The notes beneath the pieces are model-generated. The model did not search any database, was not told where the DNA came from, and saw only the letters and a list, made by a program, of their open reading frames with translations. A stretch of DNA of 64,000 nt from Galeruca laticollis (lineage: Eukaryota; Arthropoda; Insecta; Coleoptera; Chrysomelidae). The stretch is from positions 141,445,423 through 141,509,422 of the forward strand of contig OY998181.1 of the NCBI GenBank assembly GCA_963921935.1, in the 5' to 3' direction. Below, one piece after another: positions 20,626 through 31,632 of the stretch (positions within the stretch are counted from its first letter, which is position 1; each line of letters starts with the position of its first letter). Made by a program: the position numbers and the translations under genes.

Positions 20626-20944
20626 CGGTGAGGACCAAAAGTCCGTCGCCCCTTCTGTAACTTCTTTATTCTACATATTACAAAAAAATGTTAAATACAT
20701 AAGTTGTAGGGTTTCATTCGATGTCTTTAATGGTTTAAGTTTCATTCATACAGAGTGTCTCAAAAAAGCACGGTGACTTAGAAGTTAATTTTTTTAAATG
20801 GGACACCCTGTATTTCATTGCATTATTACATTCTACGTTGAATTCTGAACAAGTTTGATAAATGGTTTTCTATCAAAAAAATTCATAGTTTTGGACTTAT
20901 GAACACTTGTAAATAATTATTTCGACTACTTTTGCGCCAGTTCA
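20626..20944 (+). repeat. Left 319 bp terminal inverted repeat of the mariner
   Basis: Complementary to 22451-22768 up to the shared segment ACTTTTGCGCCAGTTCA; after it the two ends diverge. Confidence 0.9.
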
Positions 20945-21102
20945 CGAATAAATTAATGAGGTAGGCTATGCACGCTAGGCGCGTTTATTTTATCCATGAC
21001 AACGAAAAAGAACTCTTATTTGTTTTTGCCAAATGTCATTGACATTTTGGAGGTTTTCAAAACTTTGTTTCAAACGGTTTTCAATTTCTCTTGTTGATTA
21101 AT

Positions 21103-22176
21103 ATGGCTCGTTCAATAGCACACAAAGTTGAAGCCGTCATCATATTTGGTGAAGCTAACCGAAATTACCACGCTGCTATTCGCATTTTCAATTAACGGTT
21201 TCCAGAACGTCCGATGTGTCGAAAATATCTGCAGAAATTGGTGGCAAAATTCAACCAAAATGGCACCGTGAAAGATGCTCCGAGATCTGGGAGGCCGAAA
21301 ATAATTACGGAAGATGTTGAAATTCAAGTACTAGCCGAAATGGTAAATAAACCACAACAATCAACTAAGCAAGTAGCTGAGACATGTAATGTTTCTAAAA
21401 CATCAGTAAAGAGGGTTTTAAAACAAAATAAATTCCATCCTTAGAAAATAAAAATTTTGCACCAATTGGTTGAAGATGATCCAGACCGGCGACTTGAATT
21501 TTGCGAGACCATGGCAGAAAGAATTGTTGCAAATCGACTTTATTTGCAACACATCTGCTTTATTGATGAAAGCACTTTTTACCTAAATGGAAATGTGAAT
21601 ACCCAGAATTGTAGATATTGGAGTGATGAGAATCCCCATGAATTCCGCGAGGGGCATACTCAATTTTCCCAGAAAATTAATGTTTGGGCTGGTATTTTAG
21701 GTAACCACATTGTAGGTCCGATATTCTTGGAAGAAAATTTAAATTGTCCCAGATACCTCCAAATGCTGCAAGACACAATAAGTCCCAGTATCGATGAGAT
21801 CGTTGCGCAAAACCCACATGAATTTTACTTGGATGTAACATTTCAGCAAGATGGAGCGCCACCACACTATTTTCGGGAGGTGAGAAATTACTTAGTTGAA
21901 AGGTATCCAGGTAGGTGGATTGGACGTCGAGGTACAACAGAGTGGCCAGCTCGCTCACCGGACCTCTCACCGCTTGATTTCTTTCTCTGGGGCTATGTGA
22001 AATCCGTAGTTTTTAAGACAATTTGTGATTCGTTAGATGAACTGCGCCGTCGAATTATTGAAGTGTGTTCAGAAATAACACCTCAAACCTTGATTAATGT
22101 TAGGGAAGAGTTTACAACCCGACTATTTATGTGTCAAGAAATGCATGGTGGACATGTCGAACACCTTTTGAAATAG
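21103..22176 (+). pseudogene. DD41D mariner transposase with two in-frame stops
   Basis: Frame of 357 codons from ATG 21103. Helix-turn-helix N-terminus (MARSIAHKVEAVIIFGEANR), then GTVKDAPRSGRPK linker, and catalytic D residues in FIDEST, FQQDGAPPHY and SPDLSPLDFFLWG, with 41 residues between the second and third, as in the rosa-type family. Premature stops at 21196-21198 and 21442-21444; no frameshift. Two point changes only, so inactivation is recent. Confidence 0.88.
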
Positions 22177-22450
22177 ATAAAAACTCACCGTTTTTAATTA
22201 TAAATTAAAATATCTCTTCAGTTTTTAATGATTCTTGATCTGTTATGGACTACCTTATTTGTTAATAAAATGTTTCAACTTCATTTGTACTAGTATTTCG
22301 TGAGATTCAACAACTCGTAACAATTGTAAAATGGTACGACGAGGTAAGTTACACATGGTGCCATCAGCAGTTTGCAACATAGGATAGCTTTCAAAAAGTT
22401 AGGATAGGAAAGTGGAATACATTGTGATCCATTTGTTACGATTTTCTCAT

Positions 22451-22768
22451 TGAACTGGCGCAAAAGTAGTCGAAATAATTATTTACAAGTGTTCATAAGT
22501 CCAAAACTATTAATTTTTTTGATAGAAAACCATTTATCAAACTTGTTCAGAATTCAACGTGGAATGTAATAATGCAATGAAATACAGGGTGTCCCATTTA
22601 AAGAAATTAACTTCTAAGTCACCGTGCTTTTTTGAGACACTCTGTATGAATGAAACTTAAACCATTAAAGAGATCGAATGAAACCCTACAACTTATGTAT
22701 TCAACATTTTTTTGTAATATGTAGAATAAAGAAGTTACAGGGGGGCGACGGACTTTTGGTCCTCACCG
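22451..22768 (-). repeat. Right 318 bp terminal inverted repeat of the mariner
   Basis: Reverse complement of 20626-20944 with a few mismatches, including a longer G run near 22741. Confidence 0.9.
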
Positions 22769-22773
22769 TATAT

Positions 22774-24633
22774 ATTTTTTAATTATAATTGAATGTTACA
22801 GGACCTGTTCGATTTGTTCTGATTGTCTGTTCACCAGCTACTTGATAATATATATTATATAAAAATATTAGGTTCAATTAGGTTGGATTGGGTTTGGTTA
22901 GGTTGGATAAGGTTCCACTCCTGGGAGCTGTAAGACCTTGAACTTGGTGGAGTGGCTCAGTAGCCTCCTCCCCCCTTGCGCCGCAAGGACGGGTGGGGAG
23001 GAACAAAGCTAAGAAAGAGCTCGAAAATGGTCAGTGGGGCTACTGATACCATAAGGTAGCAGCAGTAAATGCCAGTAGAAGATACGACATGCCCAAGTTA
23101 CATCCGAACACATTGACAAGTCCTATGGTATGGTAACCCAAACAGAAGAGTCCTATATTGATGGATAATACTTAAACGGACCAGGCTATGAATTACGTGG
23201 AGATGTGTGCTTGCACTGCTCCAAACCTCTGACAGTATGAAATCGAAGAATCATAAGAAAAATGATACGGTGCAAGGGAGGGAAACCCTATTACCGGTGG
23301 GTGCTCCTAGCGTTCGTGCATGCCAGGCTCGACCTCCATCTAGCGACTGCACTGAATCCCGAATATGGAGGAAATATTTGGGAAATCAGAGAAACTAATA
23401 GGAACTCCTGGGAAGAGATGAGGGGAAGACGAGAGCAGAGAAGTCAGTATGAGCACTCCAGACATAACCAAAGAAGCAGAAGATGATTTTCTAAATTGGT
23501 TAACATCGGACTGGAACCCAAGTAAGAGGGTGGACACATCACAGGACATAAGCGTGAGTAGTGAATTTCTGGACTCAGTGACGCAGTCGATGGAGGAAGT
23601 TTCAGAGGGGCTTTGTAGAATCCTGAATATGAATATTGGTAATGAAGAGGCAATAAAAGAAATGAGGAGATTGAAGGTTATTCTAGTAAATATCTGACAA
23701 TTTTTTTTTAATTATGTATATGTTCGTACATAAATTTCCATATATGCAAGTTCAAATTGAAACTGCCGTAGAAGGTGAATTAGTGTTATCAACAAAAACA
23801 ATTTCTGATTGGTGTTTGTACTGTAGGGAGAAATAGTACAGTTGAACAAATCCAAGTTTGGAAAAAGGAAATATAATAGAGGACGAAGCATTGAGGGCCA
23901 TTGGGTTTTAGGAATGATTGAAGACGTGTCCCGATAATGTGAGATCTGCTGAAGTTCTGGTGCCATTTATTCAACAACATGTTCGGAATGCACAGAAATG
24001 CACACATATTAATGGAAAGCTTATGATTGTTTAGCTCAATATGTTTATATCTACATAAAAGTCAACCACAGTGATCCTGTTAATAAATTTGTAGCATTAG
24101 ACGGTACTAATACATAGAGTATCGAAAGCCACAGGCGTCATCTTACGATGTTATATCATAAAGAACAATGCAAAGTTCAATTCCCAGAGTAGATAATAGA
24201 ATACAACTGGATACGGAAAATTAGAAATGAATTGATGGATCCTCTCGAAAAGCTTTTAAAAGCTGTAAAATATGTATACAAAGTTGATTAAACATACGAA
24301 GGATATAATTTAAAGCAGCAAGTACAAAACCAATTAGAATTTGTCATTTTTTTGTATTGAACTGCAATCAAGTTGCAGTTTAAAGATTTTTCTATTCTAT
24401 GTAAGAAAAGAGTTTAATTATGGTAACATTGGCTCACTTTTTGTTATGATAATTAATGTTTATTATTATTATTTCTGGTTTAAGGGAGAATTCATTTCTT
24501 TTTTTGATATGAAAGGAAATTTATGATTTTTTTTAATTATTCTTATTATATAAGTTAGACATTTTTTATTATGAAAAAATAAGCCATTGACAAATTAGAC
24601 AGAAAAAATTACGCAATGGCCTTAATCATATAT
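22774..24633 (+). repeat. Tandem repeat unit D, complete and uninterrupted
   Basis: The only unbroken unit: 1860 bp to the start of unit E. Serves as reference for the array and as the empty site for the insertions in A, B and C. Confidence 0.88.
23449..24291 (+). pseudogene. Merlin-like transposase remnant, copy D
   Basis: ATG 23449 (MSTPDITKEAEDDFLNWLTS) opens a frame to 23697, ended by a small deletion in ATCTGACAA. Merlin core residues KSKFGKRKYNRGRS follow near 23850, and the ending PLEKLLKAVKYVYKVD stops at 24291. Other stops in between. An upstream frame at 23207-23398 (MLALLQTSDSMKSKNHKKND) may be an earlier exon; it is shared by all units. Confidence 0.72.
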
Positions 24634-25335
24634 ATTTTTTAATTATAATTGAATGTTACAGGACCTGTTCGATTTGTTCTGATTGTCTGTTCACCAGCTA
24701 CTTGATAATATATATTATATAAAAATATTAGGTTCAATTAGGTTGGATTGGGTTTGGTTAGGTTGGATAAGGTTCCACTCCTGGGAGCTGGAAGACCTTG
24801 AACTTGGTGGAGTGGCTCAGTAGCTTCCTCCCCCCTTGTGCCGCAAGGACGGGTGGGGAGGAACAAAGCTAAGAAACAGCTCGAAAATGGTCAGTGGGGC
24901 TACTGATGCCAATAGGTAGCAGCAGTAAATGCCAGTAAAAGATACGACATTCCCAAGTTACATGCGAACACATTGACAAGTCCTATGGTATGGTAACCCA
25001 AACAGAGATGGATAATACGGAAACGGACCTAGCTATGAATTAGGTGGAGATGTGGTGCTTGCACCGCTCCAAACCTCTGACAGTATGAAATCGAAGAATG
25101 ATAAGAAAAAGGATACGGTGCAAAGGAGTGAAACCCTAGTACCAGTCGGTGCACCTGGCGTTCGTGCAAGCCAGGCTCGACCGTCATCTAGCGACTGCAC
25201 TGCGTATGAGTTAAGCGATCAGGACCATGCGCTTGTAGAAATGACTGGAAGAGGAAATGGTGAAGATAAAATCCCAATTACGTTGGAAATATTTAGGAAA
25301 TCAATGAAAATAATAAGAACTGAGAAGAAAGGAGG
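24634..25335 (+). repeat. Unit E, partial and diverged
   Basis: Matches the start of the other units to about 25200 (GCGACTGCACTG). It then has about 78 extra bases (coding TAYELSDQDHALVEMTGRGN in an open frame from 25052) before returning to unit-like sequence (GAAATATTTAGGAAATCA). It ends where a Myb/SANT-like coding region begins, so the array terminates here. Confidence 0.7.
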
Positions 25336-25339
25336 GGAA

Positions 25340-25969
25340 CATTAGCCAAGAGCAAAAAAAGTATTCATTGAGTTGATGAAGGCGGCTGAAGACCTCCGAA
25401 AAGGTAAATTTCATCCACTTTTCACCTACAACTATTATCAGCGTCAGTGGAAAGAAATAGAAGAGAAGCTGAATGCAATTCCCGGGGCAAAGAAAGACTG
25501 GATTCACTGGCAAGATATGAAATGAAGATAATATTTTAAAAATTTTAGATGCAACAGCAGTGGAAGGCGATGCAGAGGTTGAGGAATCCAAAGTCATTTT
25601 TGTATGTTCCTATAATATTTCCAATTTTTATCAAAAGCAGTACCATATTTTTTTCAACTCATATTATTATAGATAGGGGAAAATCAAAATTATACTGTGG
25701 AAACGAATGGGGAGATAACTGGAATAGTTGAAGCTGAAGACCATGAGGAAGCACATATTGGAGGAAATGAGGTCATGGATGTAGAAATGAATGAACGAAA
25801 AAATAAGCCTATGAAAAGGAAGAATAGAAAGCCCGTTGCAACACAACGCCTAGAATATTCTATGAAGGCAAATGAAAATTTGAGCAAAATAGCTGCTGAA
25901 GAAGTTGAGATTAAAAAAAATATCATGAGAAAAAAATTGAAATACGGGAATGATAGTTCTTTTTATTAA
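25340..25969 (+). pseudogene. Harbinger-1 Myb/SANT-like accessory gene remnant
   Basis: The first part reads RAKKVFIELMKAAEDLRKGK, FTYNYYQRQWKEIEEKLNAI and PGAKKDWIHWQDMK, a MADF/Myb-SANT trihelix fold characteristic of the second protein of PIF/Harbinger elements. The later part (25697-25969, METNGEITGIVEAEDHEEAH through LKYGNDSSFY) is basic and coiled-coil-like. Between them an intron or decay interrupts the frame. The gene is convergent with the transposase at 26013-26490. Confidence 0.7.
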
Positions 25970-26012
25970 CATATATATGCTCAGGATACAATAAATCATT
26001 TTTTGGAGGAGG

Positions 26013-26490
26013 TTAAATTGCCACATAAGTACAGTCAATGCATCCTATAATGCCTGGAAAACCGAAGGAATCATAAAACTCTTGACGAATGTGTTGCAGT
26101 TCTTCAAGGGTTTGTGGAAATTTAACCCATACATTGAAAATTTGATGTTCATTCAGAGTGTTTGTTACTTCTTTAATGCACCTAACCAATATATAAGTTC
26201 AGTCCAACTGATGTCTGGTAACTTCCACATGTGAAAAAATGCAATGCGATGAGGACCTTTGTTTGTTTGTCCAAAGCTGAACTCCTTGAGGGCGGTTCCA
26301 AGAAAGGGTCCAACAATTCTCTTGTAACTGCTTTGGATAACCGGAACACTTTTATGAATGCACATTCAGATAAATACTGAAATGGATCTCTTCTAGGGGT
26401 GAACCTTCTCCCTGGCCTCCGAGCAAGTACTTCAGCCGCTTTCAGGTTTTGCAAAGCATCCAGCTGAGCTAATTCATCTAAATTCGCCAT
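26013..26490 (-). pseudogene. Harbinger-1 HARBI1-like transposase, internally deleted
   Basis: N-terminal frame from 26490 (MANLDELAQLDALQNL...FRLSKAVTRELLDPFL, then LHFFTCGSYQTSVG) is typical of HARBI1-like nucleases. After a deletion it continues as EVTNTLNEHQIFNVWVKFPQ and GFPGIIGCIDCTYVAI, ending at a stop at 26013-26015. The first catalytic Asp (GCIDCT) is present; the C-terminal half with the other D and E is missing. Non-autonomous. Confidence 0.8.
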
Positions 26491-26559
26491 AATCCCGGAA
26501 TTCGAAACGAATTCGTAAAATTTAACGGAGTAAAATCTGTAACAGGACTAAAATGTCAT

Positions 26560-26760
26560 CCATGACATTATTCAGTGATATTCCTATGGGAAACCACTGA
26601 TTCCTATAGTTTTAAGAATGGGAAGCGATTCCTATAGATTGTGTTGGAATATGTTCCAATACTATTTTCGAGAATACACCATCTCAAAATTACGATGGAA
26701 AATGACGATTTTTCCTATAGGAACAAATTCCTACAGACTCGAGAATTGGGCCCCTGGTAG
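26560..26760. repeat. Subterminal direct repeats of Harbinger-1
   Basis: GATTCCTATAG occurs twice (about 26599 and 26629), with related TATTCCTATGGG, TTTCCTATAGGAAC and AATTCCTACAG nearby. Repeats of this kind lie near the ends of PIF/Harbinger elements. I could not fix the exact terminus or a TWA duplication. Confidence 0.5.
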
Positions 26761-27248
26761 ATATTTAAATTACCATTCCTACCACAAGCATGCTATGAAG
26801 GTGAATTCGTTTAAACAAATGAAACAAAGTGTTCTCAGAATTTCAAACAATATCTTCCATAATAAGAATCTTACCGTTTTGTTCAACCTTTTCTTGGATA
26901 ACTCCTATCCAAGAACTTTACTTAATAAATTATTATTTATCACATCTGATATCATGGACTTGCTGACTGATGATAGCCATCCTAATGTGGCCCAAATGGA
27001 TATTGGCTCTGGTACGACCCCTGCTCGTCCAATTTTTCGCTTCTCTACCATACATAGGAGACAAACTCCGAGACTTGCCAGATTGTTCCGGACATATGGT
27101 AACTTTAAAATTGCTAATAAAACAGCATTAACAATTAGATCAATTTTCACTAAAATGAAAGATAAAAGTCCTTTGACTTCGCTTACTAATGTTGTGTACA
27201 GCATTCCATGTAGGGACTGTGATAAACAATATATTTGTCAGACTTTAA

Positions 27249-29214
27249 GGATGGGTTGTATCGCAATTGGTTAACTCACTGGTTACGAAACAAATGGTTA
27301 ACTTTTAACCAGTTGTTGAGTTGTCGCGCAGATAGTTAGTTACTGATCACGTAACTGAAAGTTTTGTGGTGTTGGTAGAACTGTTACATAAGTTCATATT
27401 GTGCTTTGACGTTGTTTGCCGATCGTGATTGATGTTATATCGTGATATTCGCATACTTTTTAAAATTCAACCTAAATATAAATTGAGTTGTGTAGTTTTT
27501 GTTCATAATTATTATTATTAAGTTAGCTTACATTAGATTTCTTTATTAATAATAAGTATTTAGCATATTTTCAATCAGTTTAGAGTTTAGATATTAGGGT
27601 TATTTTATTGTAATGTCTCAAATTATGGGTAGGTATAATGCAATACTAGTTTTCATAAATCTTAGTTGTAAATATGTTCTAGATAGCAAGAGAAAGCGGG
27701 AAACCAACTTTTCTGCAAAAGAGGAAAGGGAGCTAGTTTCTTAGGTAAAGAAATATTCAAATGTAATTGAAAATAAGCAAACGGATAGCGAAGCCAATAA
27801 AAAGAAGCATCTGGTGTGGCTCCACTGAACAAAGGAGTTTGACAGCAATTGCGGAGACAATTTTTGATCAACGGAGTCGTTGAAAAATAAATATCTAAAT
27901 TTAAAAAAAATGCAAAGAAAAAATTTGCCGAAGAAAAAAAATACCAATATGGTACTGAAGGTGCGCCATCCATAAATATTGTAGATGGTCCCATTGAATC
28001 TGGGATAAAAGAAATAATTGGATCCCAAATGACTGGATTTGACACCATTTGTGATGGTGATGTACCTGGTAAGTAGTACTGTAAACACTAGAAAATTTTG
28101 GACTCCTTATTAGGTCACATTTACTTGCTTTGTACTTTACTTATGAAGGAAAATTATTATCATTACTACTTATATATCCAGCTTGAAGAACCATATTTAA
28201 ATAGAAATGTATTTTCTAGATTTTGTAATTGAAGAAATTGCTGACAATACAATTGACTCTGATGAAGACATTATTGGAATGGGGGACAATGTAGGAAATT
28301 GTTCTGGCTCAATTAATTTCACAAATAAAAATTCTTCATATTCAAATGATTGGGCCAAAGCATCCGTCGAAAATTTAAGGACACCTATTTCGAAAAAACT
28401 TCAGGTTAATGAAAGCAATGGAGCAAGGACAAGAGGTAGGTTATGAATTTTATTTTATAATAAAAATTATCTATGTTTTGTTTTAGACAATTGTTTGAAA
28501 ACAAAGATGTCAGACTGGGCTAAAACCAAAGAAGACAGTGCTGCAACACTAAAACTTTGTTTACTTGAAGAGCACAAACAGAAGTTATGTCATAATATCA
28601 TGAATTAGAAATGGAGCAATCCAGAGAAAAGCATGAACTAGAAATTAAATGCAGATAAGAAGAACATGAAATTCAAATGTCAATTTTAAAATTGGAAGAG
28701 AAAAAATTATTACAAAACTAGAAATAATGAGTTTTATTTATGGACCTACACAATCTTTTTGATATTCGTCTGGTAAATAACCATGACGAGAGGCAAATAC
28801 TTCAATAAAGCTATTGTTAAAGTATAAAGGGGATGAAATGTACTAACTAGTATTCTAACAAAAAAAATAGGCTCTTATATAAATAAACATAGATAGGTAC
28901 ATATACAAAGATTACTAGCAGATAAAGAATAAAAATTAAAACTCTAAAACAAACCAATAAAAAACACTTTATATACAAACAATTCAAAAATCCCCACTCT
29001 ATAAACAAATGTCAATACATCAAACTACACAAAACGCTAATAAAATAACCGTTCTGTGACAAAACATGAAGTTAACCAGCAGATATAATGTAGTTAGAAA
29101 ACCTAGTCTTAACCAACGTATAATCACTTGTTAGCGGGCAATACAACGACTTATCACGTTGTAACCAGTGGTTAGCGTTAATCAAATGGTAACCAACTGT
29201 GACACAACCCGTCC
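27249..29214 (+). mobile_element. PIF/Harbinger-2, non-autonomous, inserted in a Penelope-like element
   Basis: Flanked by TAA at 27246-27248 and 29215-29217, the TWA duplication of Harbinger. Ends GGATGGGTTGTATCGCA and complement GGACGGGTTGTGTCACA. TGGTTAAC-like motifs are repeated near both ends. Only the Myb/SANT gene is recognisable inside; no HARBI1 nuclease is present. 1966 bp. Confidence 0.88.
27680..28720 (+). pseudogene. Harbinger-2 Myb/SANT-like gene remnant
   Basis: Frame KRKRETNFSAKEERELVS, then VIENKQTDSEANKKKHLVWL and STESLKNKYLNLKKM matches the Myb/SANT-like domain of Harbinger accessory proteins, with stops. Later exons: 28207-28434 (MGDNVGNCSGS..., PISKKLQVNESNGARTRG) and from 28489 (NCLKTKMSDWAKTKEDSAAT) into a degenerate coiled coil. 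GT-AG boundaries are visible at 28434 and 28488. Not functional. Confidence 0.65.
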
Positions 29215-29567
29215 TAAGGTCACTGTCAAGCCGTATTGTCTCACATAAGAGCGACTGCAAATTACACCCTGAACGGTGCGTTAGTTAATCACGTTCATTC
29301 TTTGGACCATCATATGAATTTTGAAGCTGTAAGGGTGTTGGCGACAGTCAAACAAAACTAAGAGATCATTCTTAGAAATGGCTTTTATATCACAATTTAA
29401 TAACGTCATTAATAAAAAAACAGACATAGATCACTTGAGTGAGATTTACTCCTTTTTATTGTCCTTGGATTTCAACTATAACCTACCTGTCACAGATGGC
29501 AATCATTTTGCTCCTCATGACACTACCCTAATTGCAGAAACTTAATATCTTGACAACTTCTATAAGG

Positions 29568-29597
29568 TGGGTGCATTGGTGTTGGTAGATGCACCCA
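29568..29597. repeat. Hairpin at the Penelope 3' side
   Basis: TGGGTGCAT and ATGCACCCA form a perfect 9 bp stem with a 12-base loop, 23 nt after the Penelope-like stop codon. May be a terminal structure of the element; function unknown. Confidence 0.55.
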
Positions 29598-29599
29598 AC

Positions 29600-30461
29600 A
29601 ATATATATTTACATAATTGTTATATTACTTTAATGATTACTATATTATTATATTCGTTATTTATATTTTTGTTTAGCTGTTGTGGGTTTTCTTGATATCT
29701 TCTACAGTGTATGTTTTATTGTTTACAACCCTCTCACTTACGAGAATGAGGTTATCTCTTCTTCTTCAGTCTTATGAATGGAAGATTCACCCCCTCTACA
29801 GTCTTCTATTCCATCAGAGGCCATTGTCACGATGGGTACATAATCTGATTTCAAACTAACTTGTTTTAGTTGACAGCATTGCTCTGTCAACTAATCCATC
29901 CGATTTAGAGGGAAAATATATCATTTCCTGGCAGGCTTTCAACAAAAAAGCACTCGTTTTCGTTAAGTCAGTTTTAATGTGAATGTTTAATGTGAACCAT
30001 CGTAATTAACTAGTTCATACATTAATCATCCGCAGTTCATTTCTATTACCATATTGGAATCTAACCTCAACTCGAAGGTAGGTACACATCGGTTGTGGAT
30101 CCTTCTCCTTTTATATCTCTCTTGTTAACTACAGTGTCTAACTGCTGTTTTTTCATTTTAGTCTCCCTGATGATGAGGACAATCATCCTCGAAAAAATTA
30201 TATAACAGTGCATTTGAGCTCGTTGCAAATGAAAACTCTCTTAGCCAAAATTGTACTAATATGCTTTATCGGTAGATAAACTATCCAGAACACTTCAGTA
30301 TAAATGAAATTTTCCGAAATTACCGGATTCGCGAAATACAATTTTTTTATTAAATAACATTTTAACAAATAACACATTTATGAAAACAGGCCATGACTGC
30401 TCAGGTTGCCATGGAATTTGTTTGACATTTACAGCTAAATAAGTAAATTAGTCAGTTCATA
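29600..30461. other. Non-coding Penelope-like tail and flank
   Basis: No ORF with recognisable domains. Contains the hammerhead-like hairpin at 30167-30194 and AT-rich sequence leading to the Tc1-like gene start. Confidence 0.4.
30167..30194 (+). ncRNA. Hammerhead-like hairpin, copy 1
   Basis: CTGATGA (30167-30173), one T, stem GAGGA/TCCTC with a 6 nt loop, then GAAA (30191-30194). Same order and spacing as 33035-33062, but with a different stem sequence. Penelope-like elements are known to carry hammerhead ribozymes; the extra T after CTGATGA departs from the canonical core. Confidence 0.5.
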
Positions 30462-30603
30462 ATGCCACTTTTAAGCAAAGAGGACAGAATATTAATTAAA
30501 TATTTCAGTGAAAAATATAATTATGGTGCAAGAAAAATTGTAAATGAATTTCCTGAGAAAAATTGGCATATTAGAACGATAGGAAAGTTCTTAAGACATC
30601 TAA

Positions 30604-31632
30604 GGGCCGGTTGTACGAAGCCAGTTCAATTGAAGTTCAGCCTGAACCGAAGTTCTACTGTAAAATTGAGTTGTACAGAACTCGTTTTGTGTTGAACCAG
30701 CGTTCATGATTCAGGTCAACTGAACGTCCAGTTTGGCGCGTTCAACAAGGGTTCAACGATTGCTTTGAGGTTAAGATCTGTCACTTATTTTCAGATTATT
30801 TTCTTCTATTTTAAAATTTGTAAAATGGAAGTTATTCAAGTTATGGATTTAATTAGCGATGATGAAGACTTTTTAGAATTCATTGATGTGATGGAAAATA
30901 TTAGGCGAACCCCAAAAGTTTACCGAGAACGACCAACTCATTTTACAAAGTGGTCAGAAGATGAATTTAAATCACGTTTTCGCCTTTCCAAACAAGTTGC
31001 TCGGGTTGTTATTGAGAATGTCAGAAAAAACATTGAGCCTCAGAGTAGCAGGTGAGTATTTATCATTATTGAAGACAGCAAGATTTGTTATGTTTTTTTA
31101 GAAGCCACGCTTTCTCTGCTGAAGATATGGTACTTCTGACGCTGCGATTTTTTGCCACAGGCTCATTTTTGCAAGTAGTGGGTGATTTCTCTGGTGTTGA
31201 TAAATCAACAGCCAGTAGAACTGTGCACAAAGTGTCTAGGTGTCTAGCTGGTTTGAACAGACATTATATAAAAATGCCCAGGACACAGGTAGAAATAAAT
31301 ACGACACGACAGGAATTTTATAACATTGCCAGATAAAGCAGAAATAAACCGAAAATATAGGAAATCTAAGGTAAAGTAGAGTTAGGTTGACCAAAACAAT
31401 GCCAAAATTTCAAACTTCTTCTTATTTTTCTATGCTTCTTCTAATAATTTCATGGAGCTTTTAGAATTTACACTGTTGCCAATTTTTAAACCTATCATAA
31501 TATTAGTGAATGTCGTTCAGCTGAACCATGTCTAAATCAGTATAGAACAACAGACGTTTCCTTGAACGAAGTTCACCAGTGACTGCAGGTTCAGTAGATC
31601 TTGAGATCAACAGGCGTTCGTACAACCGGGCC
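30604..31632 (+). mobile_element. PIF/Harbinger-3, internally deleted, inserted in the Tc1-like gene
   Basis: TAA at 30601-30603 and 31633-31635. Ends GGGCCGGTTGTACGAA and complement GGCCCGGTTGTACGAA. 1029 bp with the 5' part of a HARBI1-like gene only, so it needs a nuclease from elsewhere. Confidence 0.88.
30825..31336 (+). pseudogene. HARBI1-like transposase, N-terminal fragment, two exons
   Basis: Exons 30825-31051 and 31102-31336 join in phase (donor GGTGAGTA, acceptor TTTTTTAG). Protein about 153 residues: acidic start (MEVIQVMDLISDDEDFLEFI), FKSRFRLSKQVARVVIENV, LLTLRFFATGSFLQVVGDFS and GVDKSTASRTVHKVSRCL, the DNA-binding half of HARBI1-like proteins. All three catalytic acids would lie downstream and are absent. 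The frame itself has no stop. Confidence 0.8.

Larger units (their letters stand above)
20626..22768 (+). mobile_element. Tc1/mariner element, DD41D type, with 318 bp inverted repeats
   Basis: Flanked by TA at 20624-20625 and 22769-22770. Begins CGGTGAGGACCAAAAGTCCG and ends with its complement. The inverted repeats extend from 20626-20944 and 22451-22768 with high identity, far longer than classical mariner ends. The empty site is the TTATTATATATA stretch of neighbouring units. Confidence 0.93.
18919..22773 (+). repeat. Tandem repeat unit C, carrying the DD41D mariner
   Basis: Same organisation as unit B, with deletions: a block of roughly 115 bp after GCTCGAAAATGGTCAG and about 40 bp near 20015 are missing relative to D. 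The mariner sits at a TA in the unit end segment. Confidence 0.85.
26750..29545 (+). pseudogene. Penelope-like element coding fragment with GIY-YIG domain, split by Harbinger-2
   Basis: Starts in the reverse transcriptase thumb/linker (PGRYLNYHSYHKHAMKVN), continues through NSYPRTLLNKLLF and TPRLARLFRTYGNFKIANKT to the GIY-YIG endonuclease start (NVVYSIPCRDCDKQYICQTL) at about 27245. Coding resumes after the insertion at 29218 (SLSSRIVSHKSDCKLHPERC, VNHVHSLDHHMNFEAV) and, after a frameshift, ends FNYNLPVTDGNHFAPHDTTL with stop at 29543-29545. RT catalytic motifs are absent because the copy is 5' truncated. Confidence 0.85.
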
